Counted from the first letter of the stretch, positions 1-6,866 are shown. The stretch: 12,399 bases of DNA from JALOTE01 sp031422195 (GCA_031422195.1 JANOPZ010000023.1:1-12399), one strand, 5' to 3'. Numbers and translations are program-made. Notes: generated from the letters alone by a model not told the origin.

Positions 1-2483
1 GTCTGGCCAAGCAGCTGGGTTGCTTTTGCAAGGTCCGAGTTTTTTGAGCCGCCCGACCCGGTATCCGGCGCTCCAAAGATGATTGTTTCTGCTGCGCGTC
101 CAGCTAAAGTATGAGCAACACGATTAAGGACAGCGCTGCGGGTAAACGGATTGGGGCCTTGCACTGTTTCGCGGCACCCAAGGCGCACAAACCCACCACT
201 TTGGCCGCGGCTGCGGATTGAGATAAAATCAACGGGTTCAAGGTTCAGTGCCGTGGCAGCTATCGCATGGCCTGATTCATGAACAGCGGTGCGCCAGAGC
301 TGATAGTCCGAGATCATTTGTCCGCCAAACAATGCATCATCAAGATCGCCAATAGTCAGTTCCCGTTGTTCGCGCCGCGCTTTGCGCCTTGAGCTACGAA
401 CAGCTGCCTCAACATCAGCGCCGGTAAAGCCGTTCAGACTTTCAGCAATAGTCATCGGATCAAATCCCGGCAAATCTTGCCTAAGGTGGAACCTGAAGAT
501 TTTGGCCAAGTCTGCTGTCGAGGGATACGGAATATGAATGATCTTTTCCAAGCGTCCTGATCGCACAAGTGCCGGGTCAAGACGGCTGGCATCATTGCAA
601 GCCCCGATAACGATCACGCCTTCACGCGAAAGCGATCCATCCAATTGTTCGAGCACGGCATTGATCAAGCTAACCCACCACGCCCTTGAGCGTTCATCCA
701 AGCGTTCACGGTCCGGAATGGAGTCAATCTCATCAATCAGCATAATGCAGGGCGCAAGCTTGGTGGCCGCTTGGAAGTGCTCAACCATGGTTTTGACAAC
801 GTCACCGTGGCTGTCACCTCTTTTGCTCTCCCATTTGATAAAACTGGACGCAATGAATGATATGCCTGCGGATTTTGCGAGCGACTTTGCAAAAATGGTT
901 TTACCGACTCCGGGCGGGCCGACGAGAACCAGACCACGGTCAATCTCAGACCAGCCGATTTTCTCGTTGCGATAATCAGCAATATCTCTGGCCAGTTCTA
1001 AACCCCAAACGCCAGCCGGGCCATAACCGGCAAGGTCTTCAAGGCGGGGTATGGTTGGATTTTCAAGATCGGTCGGGCTAAACACGGGTACATTTAATTT
1101 ATCAGCGGTCGATTGCGCTGAACTGCTGGCCGTCGATTTGCCGCTTTGGTTGTATGCACCGCTACTACCGCTGCCACTATTATTCCCCGCTTTTTCTTGG
1201 TTTGATTTGTCTTTGGAAGATGCTGACTGGCAACCTGTGCCTTCAGCGGCTTGTTCAGCTTCAATCCGGAGATTGGCATGAACTCCGAGCTTGCTTCTGA
1301 TCCGCTCAACTGTGTCAGCAATGACAGCGCCGCGCTGGATCATTGCGCCAAGCGCAAAACTGCCTAATGCGGCGAGATCATATGGATGTGCGTTAAGTGG
1401 CATCGACACTTGAGCTGCCGTGGCCAGCGCCAGTCCCGCATTGGCATACGTCGCAATCACATCATCAACCACGGCGCTTGTCAGGGATGGCACATTTACG
1501 CGCGCAGAAAAAACGGCAGCAATGGGTTCCGGTATTGCGACATCCGCAGCCTTCACAACCAGAACCGGAACCGCAAAGTCAGCGGCGCGCAGCAAGCTGG
1601 CCCGAATGCAGGCGAGGAGTCCAAATGATCGACCATTATAATTGTCGACTTCTTCTGCGATTGCATGAATATAACAACGCGGTTTGACGCGTGCCTGAAG
1701 CAATTCATTAAGGCCAGTAACCGAAGCACTTGGCCCGTAAAGCAAGACCGGCAATACGCGCGCGACGGCTTTCACATCGATTCCAGCTGGAACTTCGAAC
1801 ACAACGCAAGGCGCTGAACCAAGCAGCTGTTTCAAGATTTCTGGCTGGGCTTCAAACGCCGCCAGCAGAACAGAAATAATCAAGGTTTGCTGTGGGTCTG
1901 TCAAAAGTGGTGGTAATTCAGCCGATGGCGGTAAGACCGGTTCGCTGTCTTCAACATGTTCATCGAGCAGACTAAGAATATCGAGATCATCAGTTTCTTC
2001 TGTTGCAAGAAGGACGCCATTGGCTTTTCGCTGGCCGTTTTCAGATACCAAATTGATGTGGGTTTCATGGGCAATGTCGGCTGCCAGGTTTTCACGCGCT
2101 TGTTTAAATGCAGCGAGGAGCGGTGTTACTTCAACCGCAATGTTTGCTGGATTGATCGGAGGTAGCAATCCTGTGGCACTGAGCCATAAATGCTGCAAAT
2201 CGCGTGGCAGATTGGATTTCAGGTGCCGCGGATGAGTGGGTTCTAAAGTGTCGAAGGAATTCGGCGTCGTCACATCGTGAGATTGCAGGCCATAATTCTC
2301 ATCTGCATGTCTATTAGCATTCCCATCTGAATATCTATCGGCGTCGACTTCAGCACGCAAGGGTTGCGCATTGGATGGTGTGGACTTAGCCGTACCGATC
2401 CGGTCGTCGACAACGGTACGGGCAAACTCGCCTTTGAACGACAGCTGTTCGGCACTGCTGGTATGATCAACATTCTTTTTCAT
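1..2483 (-). CDS. AAA+ ATPase with M41 (FtsH-type) zinc metalloprotease domain; C-terminus beyond the left edge
   Basis: The frame is open from the ATG at 2483 to base 3 (827 codons, no stop), so the C-terminus is missing. Residues about 522-529 are a Walker A (GPPGVGKT), 584-587 the Walker B DEID, and R641/R644 (RSGR) sit where FtsH has its arginine fingers. H735-E-S-G-H739 is the M41 HEXXH site, and D817 in NSDLAKAT fits the third zinc ligand, at FtsH-like spacing. Such proteins unfold and degrade protein substrates using ATP. Unusually, the first ~480 residues show no clear membrane segment: an acidic/polar N-terminus, an alanine-rich alpha/beta-like region (~195-410), then a Ser/Gly/Lys linker (~419-462). 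The pore loop reads FIKWES rather than FVG. GGAGG lies 7 bases before the start, and the ATG overlaps the upstream stop (ATGA), implying translational coupling. Sure of the AAA+/M41 assignment; substrate and role are unknown. It is not the housekeeping FtsH. Confidence 0.9.
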   Translation of the reverse strand, partial: MKKNVDHTSSAEQLSFKGEFARTVVDDRIGTAKSTPSNAQPLRAEVDADRYSDGNANRHADENYGLQSHDVTTPNSFDTLEPTHPRHLKSNLPRDLQHLWLSATGLLPPINPANIAVEVTPLLAAFKQARENLAADIAHETHINLVSENGQRKANGVLLATEETDDLDILSLLDEHVEDSEPVLPPSAELPPLLTDPQQTLIISVLLAAFEAQPEILKQLLGSAPCVVFEVPAGIDVKAVARVLPVLLYGPSASVTGLNELLQARVKPRCYIHAIAEEVDNYNGRSFGLLACIRASLLRAADFAVPVLVVKAADVAIPEPIAAVFSARVNVPSLTSAVVDDVIATYANAGLALATAAQVSMPLNAHPYDLAALGSFALGAMIQRGAVIADTVERIRSKLGVHANLRIEAEQAAEGTGCQSASSKDKSNQEKAGNNSGSGSSGAYNQSGKSTASSSAQSTADKLNVPVFSPTDLENPTIPRLEDLAGYGPAGVWGLELARDIADYRNEKIGWSEIDRGLVLVGPPGVGKTIFAKSLAKSAGISFIASSFIKWESKRGDSHGDVVKTMVEHFQAATKLAPCIMLIDEIDSIPDRERLDERSRAWWVSLINAVLEQLDGSLSREGVIVIGACNDASRLDPALVRSGRLEKIIHIPYPSTADLAKIFRFHLRQDLPGFDPMTIAESLNGFTGADVEAAVRSSRRKARREQRELTIGDLDDALFGGQMISDYQLWRTAVHESGHAIAATALNLEPVDFISIRSRGQSGGFVRLGCRETVQGPNPFTRSAVLNRVAHTLAGRAAETIIFGAPDTGSGGSKNSDLAKATQLLGQ

Positions 2484-3067
2484 GAACAAGCCTCCATTTT
2501 TGCAGTGATCAGCTGCTGGAGTTTATGAACAGTGGTGGCGGGTTGGTTTTGATACGGCTTCAAACAATCTCCTGTTTTGAGACCTGCCAAATACTCAATC
2601 ATCAATCGCGCTGTCGCATCGACCTTGATAGCTGCAATCAGCAGTGCCGTTCCAGCGAGGTTCATGACCGGCGTGGCAACGAGCCCCTGCTTTACCAACC
2701 TAATTGCAACGGCAATTGCAGCAGGTACATCGCCAGCTTCAGCTGCGCGCCAGTTGAGATCGCCAATAATCTCAAAGCCGCGAATACAGCGTTTCAAACG
2801 TGGCACATCATGTGCTGATATCGATGCCAGCGGCTTAAACTTCCACCATTCCATAATTGGAATTGGCTGGATTGCATCAGGGCCGGCCAGCGCGACGTTT
2901 TGTTGGATGCCGTGGCGGCCAGTTGGATTTTCGCCAATTCGATGTTCGCCAATTTGACCTGCAAATGGCGCAATTATTTTCACACCCGTGCGACCGGCAC
3001 CGTTTGCTTTACGATTTCCGCGTTCCGCATTGAAGGGCGCGGGGGTGACTGATTGCTGATTGAACAT
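2480..3067 (-). CDS. hypothetical protein, 195 aa, middle gene of the nuclease-like/protease row
   Basis: I do not recognise this family. The first ~65 residues are polar and rich in Gly, Asn and Gln, probably flexible. A central part contains a tryptophan pair (MEWWKFKPL, ~72-80). The second half is alanine-rich and likely helical (AAIAVAIRLVKQG, then AGTALLIAAIKVDATARLMI). There is no signal peptide, and the hydrophobic stretches are short and broken by charged residues, so a soluble protein is likely. AGGAAAGG lies 10 bases before the ATG, a good ribosome site. Its last codons overlap the start of the AAA+ protease gene by 4 bases, so the two are probably made together; an adaptor, substrate or inhibitor of the protease are all possible. 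The 4-base overlap and the ribosome site support it as a real gene. Confidence 0.75.
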   Translation of the reverse strand: MFNQQSVTPAPFNAERGNRKANGAGRTGVKIIAPFAGQIGEHRIGENPTGRHGIQQNVALAGPDAIQPIPIMEWWKFKPLASISAHDVPRLKRCIRGFEIIGDLNWRAAEAGDVPAAIAVAIRLVKQGLVATPVMNLAGTALLIAAIKVDATARLMIEYLAGLKTGDCLKPYQNQPATTVHKLQQLITAKMEACS

Positions 3068-3203
3068 AAGGCAAAACCTTTCCTATCGCGCAGATGCCTG
3101 CGACGCTGGTGGTGTTCGGGTGAATTAAACTGGAGTGATTAGCTGCCGGATATTTGGCCTAAGCAAAAAGTCCGGTTGCTTATTCTAAATGGCAACAGCT
3201 CTG
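3068..3203 (-). other. 136-base gap within the leftward gene row
   Basis: This gap lies between the stop of the nuclease-like gene and the start of the 195-aa gene. It has no open frame of note. On the minus strand I see an AAGCAA...TTGCTT repeat around a T-run, and the ribosome site of the next gene at 3078-3085. It could hold a weak internal promoter or an attenuator-like structure; I cannot tell which. Confidence 0.3.
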
Positions 3204-4160
3204 CTAATACCGGGCTACCGTTCTCGGTCTGCCGACCTTCTGGTGACTGACACTCGCTGGAGAAGACCCCAGCAATTTGGCGAGCGGCATGGCCGCCAGA
3301 TCAAGCGCGCCAACGTACCTTGGGTCGATGATAAGCGTTGGCGCGGTGATCTTTGTTCGTTCACTATTGTCTGAACTCAAAAGCGATGCCGCGTTCAAAT
3401 CTTCAACCAAATCATCAACCCCGTCCGCCTCGACTTCGCCATCAGCCTGATGGGCAGCTAAAATACCCGCCAGCAATTTCGGTAGAGCAGCACCGAGTTC
3501 GGTGTTCATAACACCGAGTGCTGCTTCAATTGTTGCGGTTATTGGCGCATCAAAGTGAACATCCAACTCATCACGTGTAACGCTGATTGAATCGTCAAAG
3601 CCGGACGATCCGTAAAAGTCGATTACCTTAAATCCGACCTGATCTATATGGTGCCCAAGTTGGCGAACAAAGCTTTCCAACTGAAGTGTGCAGCAGCGAA
3701 GATTGGTTTCTATCGGCCCACGTTTGCGCTGCTCGGTCATGCCATTGCCGCGCTTAAGCTCATAAATCATGGCCGTTTTCCGACGGTCATCAATAACCAG
3801 CAGATCAATGAACACACTCCGCTTTGCATCGCTATCAGCTTTGATCCGCACCGTCTTCAAAATGTCTGCGGGATTGGAAGCAACGATGTTCTCAGCAGCC
3901 TGCGTGACTGCCATCGCAACAGAGCGGTAAACCGTAAAACCATTGGCTTCCAGAGTTTCTGCAAGCGCCCGCTCAATCACATGGCCGGAGCGCTTCACAA
4001 CCGAATTGATTACCGAAACAACGCGGGATAATTCCCGTCCCAGCAATGCATCCAGAGGAAACTCAGACGCCAGCGCGGATGCTACTGCATCGGCAGCGAC
4101 GGCCCGCAAGGCTGGTGACAAAATGGAAATGGGTGAAACAGAACTTGAACCTGACATCAT
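3204..4160 (-). CDS. PD-(D/E)XK nuclease-like protein, 318 aa
   Basis: Residues ~60-80 (GHVIERALAETLEANGF) form a helix with E63 that fits the first motif of the PD-(D/E)XK fold. A strand with D119 (SVFIDLLVID) follows, then 15 residues on E134-L-K136 (AMIYELKRG), the E-x-K motif. A glutamine-containing helix (LQLESFVRQL, ~159-168) would be the fourth conserved element. This order and spacing are typical of restriction-endonuclease-like nucleases and some recombination or repair nucleases. The call is by motif only, with no recognised subfamily. The C-terminal ~110 residues, acidic then a Pro/Arg tail (GRPRTVARY), are unassigned. The start is MM: the first ATG is 4 bases after GAGG and the second 7 bases, so 4157 is equally possible. 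It is first in the leftward row and diverges from the XRE gene. Nuclease activity is inferred. Confidence 0.8.
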   Translation of the reverse strand: MMSGSSSVSPISILSPALRAVAADAVASALASEFPLDALLGRELSRVVSVINSVVKRSGHVIERALAETLEANGFTVYRSVAMAVTQAAENIVASNPADILKTVRIKADSDAKRSVFIDLLVIDDRRKTAMIYELKRGNGMTEQRKRGPIETNLRCCTLQLESFVRQLGHHIDQVGFKVIDFYGSSGFDDSISVTRDELDVHFDAPITATIEAALGVMNTELGAALPKLLAGILAAHQADGEVEADGVDDLVEDLNAASLLSSDNSERTKITAPTLIIDPRYVGALDLAAMPLAKLLGSSPASVSHQKVGRPRTVARY

Positions 4161-4241
4161 AAAACCTCATCACTGTGGATGGGGCCAATGTATACTAGCA
4201 ATATGATTTCGAAAACCATTTGCTTGTGATATAGTTAACGA
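4161..4241. promoter_or_regulatory. divergent control region between nuclease-like and XRE genes
   Basis: These 81 bases must drive both directions. Rightward, TATAGT at 4230-4235 resembles a -10 box only 6 bases before the XRE ATG, with a weak -35 (TTTCGA, 4207-4212). Leftward, TATACA (4194-4189 on the minus strand) is a possible -10. An imperfect inverted repeat around TTTCGAAA (4207-4214) lies between the two and could be the binding site of the XRE protein. Judged by eye. Confidence 0.35.
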
Positions 4242-4535
4242 ATGATGATTCTGACACCATCCCAATGCCGCGCTGCTCGCGCCTGGTTGAATATTTCGCA
4301 GGAGTATCTTGCTGAGGTATCTAAGGTGGCCAAAGTCACAATCGCGCTTTTTGAAATGGACACGCGCCTTCCACGTGACCGAACGCTCGAAGACATTCGT
4401 CGTACATTCGAAGAGTTAGGAATAGGGTTCACATTCGACGGCCTGCGTGCGTCAGGGATTACCGCATCCGAGGCGGCGCGGCCCGTGCAAAAGCTGCGGC
4501 GGAAGGCAGCGCAAACAATTGAAGAAGCCAATTGA
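4242..4535 (+). CDS. XRE-type helix-turn-helix transcriptional regulator, 97 aa
   Basis: Residues ~5-60 read as an XRE/Cro-type helix-turn-helix. The segment LTPSQCRAARAWLNISQEYLA is the first helix pair. VSKVAKVTIALFE is the recognition part, followed by the TLEDIRRTFEELGI helix and a GFTF strand, the usual layout of short alphaproteobacterial regulators of this kind. The C-terminal ~25 residues are basic and helical (KLRRKAAQTIEEAN). It diverges from the nuclease-like gene, as expected for a local repressor of the leftward row and of itself. No ribosome site precedes the ATG, and a -10-like TATAGT lies only 6 bases upstream, so the mRNA may be leaderless. The next codon but one is another ATG. 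Confident of the DNA-binding fold; the target is inferred. Confidence 0.85.
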   Translation: MMILTPSQCRAARAWLNISQEYLAEVSKVAKVTIALFEMDTRLPRDRTLEDIRRTFEELGIGFTFDGLRASGITASEAARPVQKLRRKAAQTIEEAN

Positions 4536-4933
4536 AATTACACCGGTTGTTGCGCTGATTTAGTCGAAAACATTGGTGTCAATATGCGGTCTATAAATCC
4601 CTAGGCTGGAAATTTGGTGGCTTCAACGCTTGGTGAATTCAGCGATTTCGAGGCCCGTGTTAATGTCTGTAATTAGGGCCGGAAGCGGTCGGCCAAGTTT
4701 TAGGGATGGAAACCTCGAAAGCAGACACGATCCGCAGGTGGATTTTCGAAAGTTTTAGCTCATGATCGCAGCTTGCACACCCAATATGAGATCGGCTTCG
4801 CTATTACGGAATTTCGGAGAAACCGACGCATGTCCAATCAAACTGCCGCTGTTTGCTGATGTTGGCTTGATCAATGCCAAAGGAATGACCCGGCTTGATT
4901 GGTTCAAAAAGACACCTGTGATGATTGCGTAGC
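4536..4933. other. gene-poor stretch between the two blocks; one doubtful small ORF
   Basis: No convincing gene is present. The only frame of interest is 4762-4932 (+), 56 residues, starting MIAACTPNMRSASLL and ending DWFKKTPVMIA, stopping one base before the convergent ROK gene. It has no ribosome site and matches no family I know; it could be the tail of a decayed gene. Several stops break the other frames. No clear hairpin terminator for either flanking gene was found by eye. Confidence 0.4.
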
Positions 4934-6016
4934 CTATGCTTCAACTGTGAATCTTGATGCATATGGCAGGCTTGCTGCTCCAACAGCTTTTGGTGATTGA
5001 CCTATCTTGCCAACTAGAGCCTTTAACCCGCTTTCGTTTTTGGCGAGTTCGTCGCAGATGGCCTGACACAGTTCGCGTGGCGCGTATGAAGACAGCACCA
5101 CAGTGCCAACTTCCACAAATTGCCGCGCGTCCCTGATTTTGCCGGCAATCGTCGCCACACAGTCTGCCTTCCATTTTTCCATGGCGGCAAGATATTGAGA
5201 TGAACCTTCGGAAATCCGCCACAAGTCTTCGGAAGACGTGCCGTTTGAACCTAAGGCACGCTCAAAATGAAGCAGTCCAACATCATAGGTTGAACTGACG
5301 CCGCTCCGGTGGATCTGGTGGTTGAGAACGAGCCGCGAATGAACCATGGCACCAATATAAAAAAACAGGTAATTGTCGAGATCGCGGGCAACGCCAAACA
5401 TGCTTTCGCCGTTGGCAGCGGCAGTCACATCGTTTTGCACAAAAACTTCAAGACCAAGGTCGTTTTCTGCGCGTAGCTTCAGTGAGGAAAGCTCCGCTGT
5501 GTCGTTAAAACCGTCAGGTAGCGCCAGTCCAATACCGGCGATCCGCCGGCGTTTTGTTTTGTTCATTTTCTGAAGCATGGCCGTTACTGTTTCGAACACA
5601 GCCGGATGAACGTGGTTTGTGCCGGGCAGGTCATGGCGGAGTGTTTCACTTTCGATGACGCCGCCGACAAAATCGATCAGAACAATATCTGTCGTGCGAA
5701 AGCCAATACTGATCCCGATTGAGTAAGCACCTTCGGGGTTCAAACCCATGGGGATGGTGGGCGGCCCCATCCTGCCGCGTTGGGCTTCGCCCGGTATAAC
5801 AAGCCCTTCCTTTTCAAGTGAGCGCACGATGACCGAAATGGTCTGGGCTGACAGTCCTGTTTTGTCGCCAATTTCAAAGCGCGACGTGCTGCCATGTTGC
5901 AGCAACATCGAAAGCACGAGCCTTTCGTTGTAGCTGCGAACGCTGACTGCGTTTAATCCATAGGCGCGGTCAGCAATGCGAATGGGATTGGGCGGCGCAA
6001 AGCGCATATCAGGCAT
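4934..6016 (-). CDS. ROK-family transcriptional regulator, 360 aa
   Basis: Residues ~30-80 form the winged helix-turn-helix of ROK repressors (NERLVLSMLLQHGSTSR..., then LSAQTISVIVRSLEKEGLV). The rest is a ROK sugar-binding domain: the SIGISIGFRTTDIVLID strand pair (~99-115), GIGLALPDGF (~161-170) and QNDVTAAANGE (~194-204), where N195-D196 matches the conserved sugar-contact/catalytic Asp of ROK kinases. The ATP-binding DxGxT signature is altered to SIGFRTTD, so it should not be a kinase. The cysteine-rich CxCGxxGC zinc motif of NagC/Mlc-type proteins is absent; the only cysteines are near 286, 317 and 321. It follows the SGNH hydrolase by 39 bases on the same strand and probably shares its transcript. 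By analogy it represses the divergent sugar-uptake operon until a sugar binds. A second ATG three codons in is possible. Confidence 0.9.
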   Translation of the reverse strand: MPDMRFAPPNPIRIADRAYGLNAVSVRSYNERLVLSMLLQHGSTSRFEIGDKTGLSAQTISVIVRSLEKEGLVIPGEAQRGRMGPPTIPMGLNPEGAYSIGISIGFRTTDIVLIDFVGGVIESETLRHDLPGTNHVHPAVFETVTAMLQKMNKTKRRRIAGIGLALPDGFNDTAELSSLKLRAENDLGLEVFVQNDVTAAANGESMFGVARDLDNYLFFYIGAMVHSRLVLNHQIHRSGVSSTYDVGLLHFERALGSNGTSSEDLWRISEGSSQYLAAMEKWKADCVATIAGKIRDARQFVEVGTVVLSSYAPRELCQAICDELAKNESGLKALVGKIGQSPKAVGAASLPYASRFTVEA

Positions 6017-6055
6017 ATTATTCCAGTCCTATCCGAGTAGGGGCAATCAGGTCAG

Positions 6056-6703
6056 TCATTTCTGCGCCCAACCTATGCCTGTGACTTCAGCAGCGAGCGC
6101 AAGCCCAAGCAACCTGTGCGCTTCTGCGCTTAAATGAAACCCGTCTGCCGGATCACAGGTGCAAACAGAGGCCGCATCAAAAAAATGAACCTCTTTGGAA
6201 TCGGCTTGTATTTCAAATTCAAGGGCAAGCCTTCTTGAGGCTTCGGGTGCGCCTTCAAACACGCCCGACCATTCGTGTAGATCATCGAGCATGGGAGGTG
6301 GTGCCACGACTAAAATTTCGGGAACATGTCCGCCTGGCCCCGGTGACAACTCTTTAATGTCATAGATTAGGCAACCGATCCCCATCGCAACTTCCGGCGC
6401 TGTTTGGAAGAACCGGCGTTTTAGATCATTGGTGCCAAGCATTAGGATCACGAGATCAATAGGCGCGTGGCTTTGCAGGCAGGGCGTGAGGTACCGGCGA
6501 CCGTTTTTGTGTTCGCCCTCAATGGGATCATCACGTACTGTTGTGCGCCCGCTCAGCCCCTCTTCAATGATGTGCCAGTCAGGCCCAAGTGCTTCCGCCA
6601 TAACGCCCGGCCAGCGCTGCGATAGCACAAACCGGTCAAGCGGCCCCTTTCCAGGAACTTGGCCATGCGTATTTGAATCGCCGAAACACAAAACTGTTCT
6701 CAT
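6056..6703 (-). CDS. SGNH/GDSL-family hydrolase (carbohydrate esterase-like), 215 aa
   Basis: All SGNH blocks are present: FGDSNTHG with nucleophile S10, the glycine of EEGLSGRTT (G49), GTND with N92 (block III), and D187-G-F-H190 completing the Ser-Asp-His triad. The family cleaves O-acyl esters. There is no signal peptide, so it should act in the cytoplasm. I start it at 6703 (MRTVLCFG), where GGGAG lies 8 bases upstream. An in-frame ATG 16 codons earlier lacks a ribosome site and would add an atypical leader. It is clearly related to the hydrolase at 11622: both share RW.GVMA.ALG, EEGLS.RTT, MLGTND and ILVVAPPP. The ROK regulator follows by 39 bases, and the sugar-transport operon diverges from it. 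Natural substrate unknown; removal of acyl groups from an imported sugar is the likeliest role. Confidence 0.9.
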   Translation of the reverse strand: MRTVLCFGDSNTHGQVPGKGPLDRFVLSQRWPGVMAEALGPDWHIIEEGLSGRTTVRDDPIEGEHKNGRRYLTPCLQSHAPIDLVILMLGTNDLKRRFFQTAPEVAMGIGCLIYDIKELSPGPGGHVPEILVVAPPPMLDDLHEWSGVFEGAPEASRRLALEFEIQADSKEVHFFDAASVCTCDPADGFHLSAEAHRLLGLALAAEVTGIGWAQK

Positions 6704-6728
6704 GTTGATCGCTCCCAAACATCTCAAT

Positions 6729-6758
6729 CTCATACACACTAACCGGAACACAACTCAA
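6729..6758 (-). promoter_or_regulatory. possible promoter for the SGNH-ROK transcript
   Basis: Read on the minus strand, TTGAGT (6758-6753) and TATGAG (6734-6729) are separated by 18 bases, about 25 bases before the hydrolase ATG. The -10 is a weak match. Two copies of CTCAATCT, at 6723-6730 and 6754-6761 on the plus strand, overlap these boxes 31 bases apart. Confidence 0.25.
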
Positions 6759-6798
6759 TCTGTAAGTTGCCGACATATTCATTCACTCTGAATAAGTG

Positions 6799-6828
6799 TT
6801 GACTTGGGTTCCTGCATCTGCTTTTTAT
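6799..6828 (+). promoter_or_regulatory. probable promoter of the sugar-transport operon
   Basis: TTGACT (6799-6804) is a 5/6 match to the sigma-70 type -35. TTTTAT (6823-6828) is a possible -10 after 18 bases. The start of transcription would be near 6835, giving a leader of roughly 190 bases before the binding-protein gene. The -10 lies between the arms of the inverted repeat at 6812-6839, so a repressor bound there would block RNA polymerase. Confidence 0.45.
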
Positions 6829-6839
6829 TGAAGATGCAG
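6812..6839. promoter_or_regulatory. 8-bp inverted repeat, candidate ROK operator
   Basis: CTGCATCT (6812-6819) and its exact complement AGATGCAG (6832-6839) are separated by 12 bases of AT-rich sequence. The arm centres are 20 bases apart, about two helical turns, which suits a dimeric repressor. The placement over the -10 and start site fits repression. That the ROK protein binds here is inferred. Confidence 0.45.
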
Positions 6840-6852
6840 AGGCCGCTGGAGG

Positions 6853-6866
6853 AAATGGCGCCATTT
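6853..6866. promoter_or_regulatory. perfect 14-bp palindrome in the operon leader
   Basis: AAATGGCGCCATTT is self-complementary over all 14 bases with a central CG, a form seen in operators of LacI-type and other dimeric regulators. It lies about 15-30 bases downstream of the predicted transcription start. It may be a second operator or a site for a global regulator. Confidence 0.35.

Noticed and set aside
538..975. 145-residue open frame on the plus strand
   Set aside because: It lies opposite the ATPase core (Walker A and B) of the leftward AAA+ protease, whose protein motifs are unmistakable.
6704..6751. 16-residue N-terminal extension of the first SGNH hydrolase
   Set aside because: No ribosome site precedes that ATG, while GGGAG lies 8 bases before the one at 6703, where the family's usual start (MRTVLCFGDS) begins.
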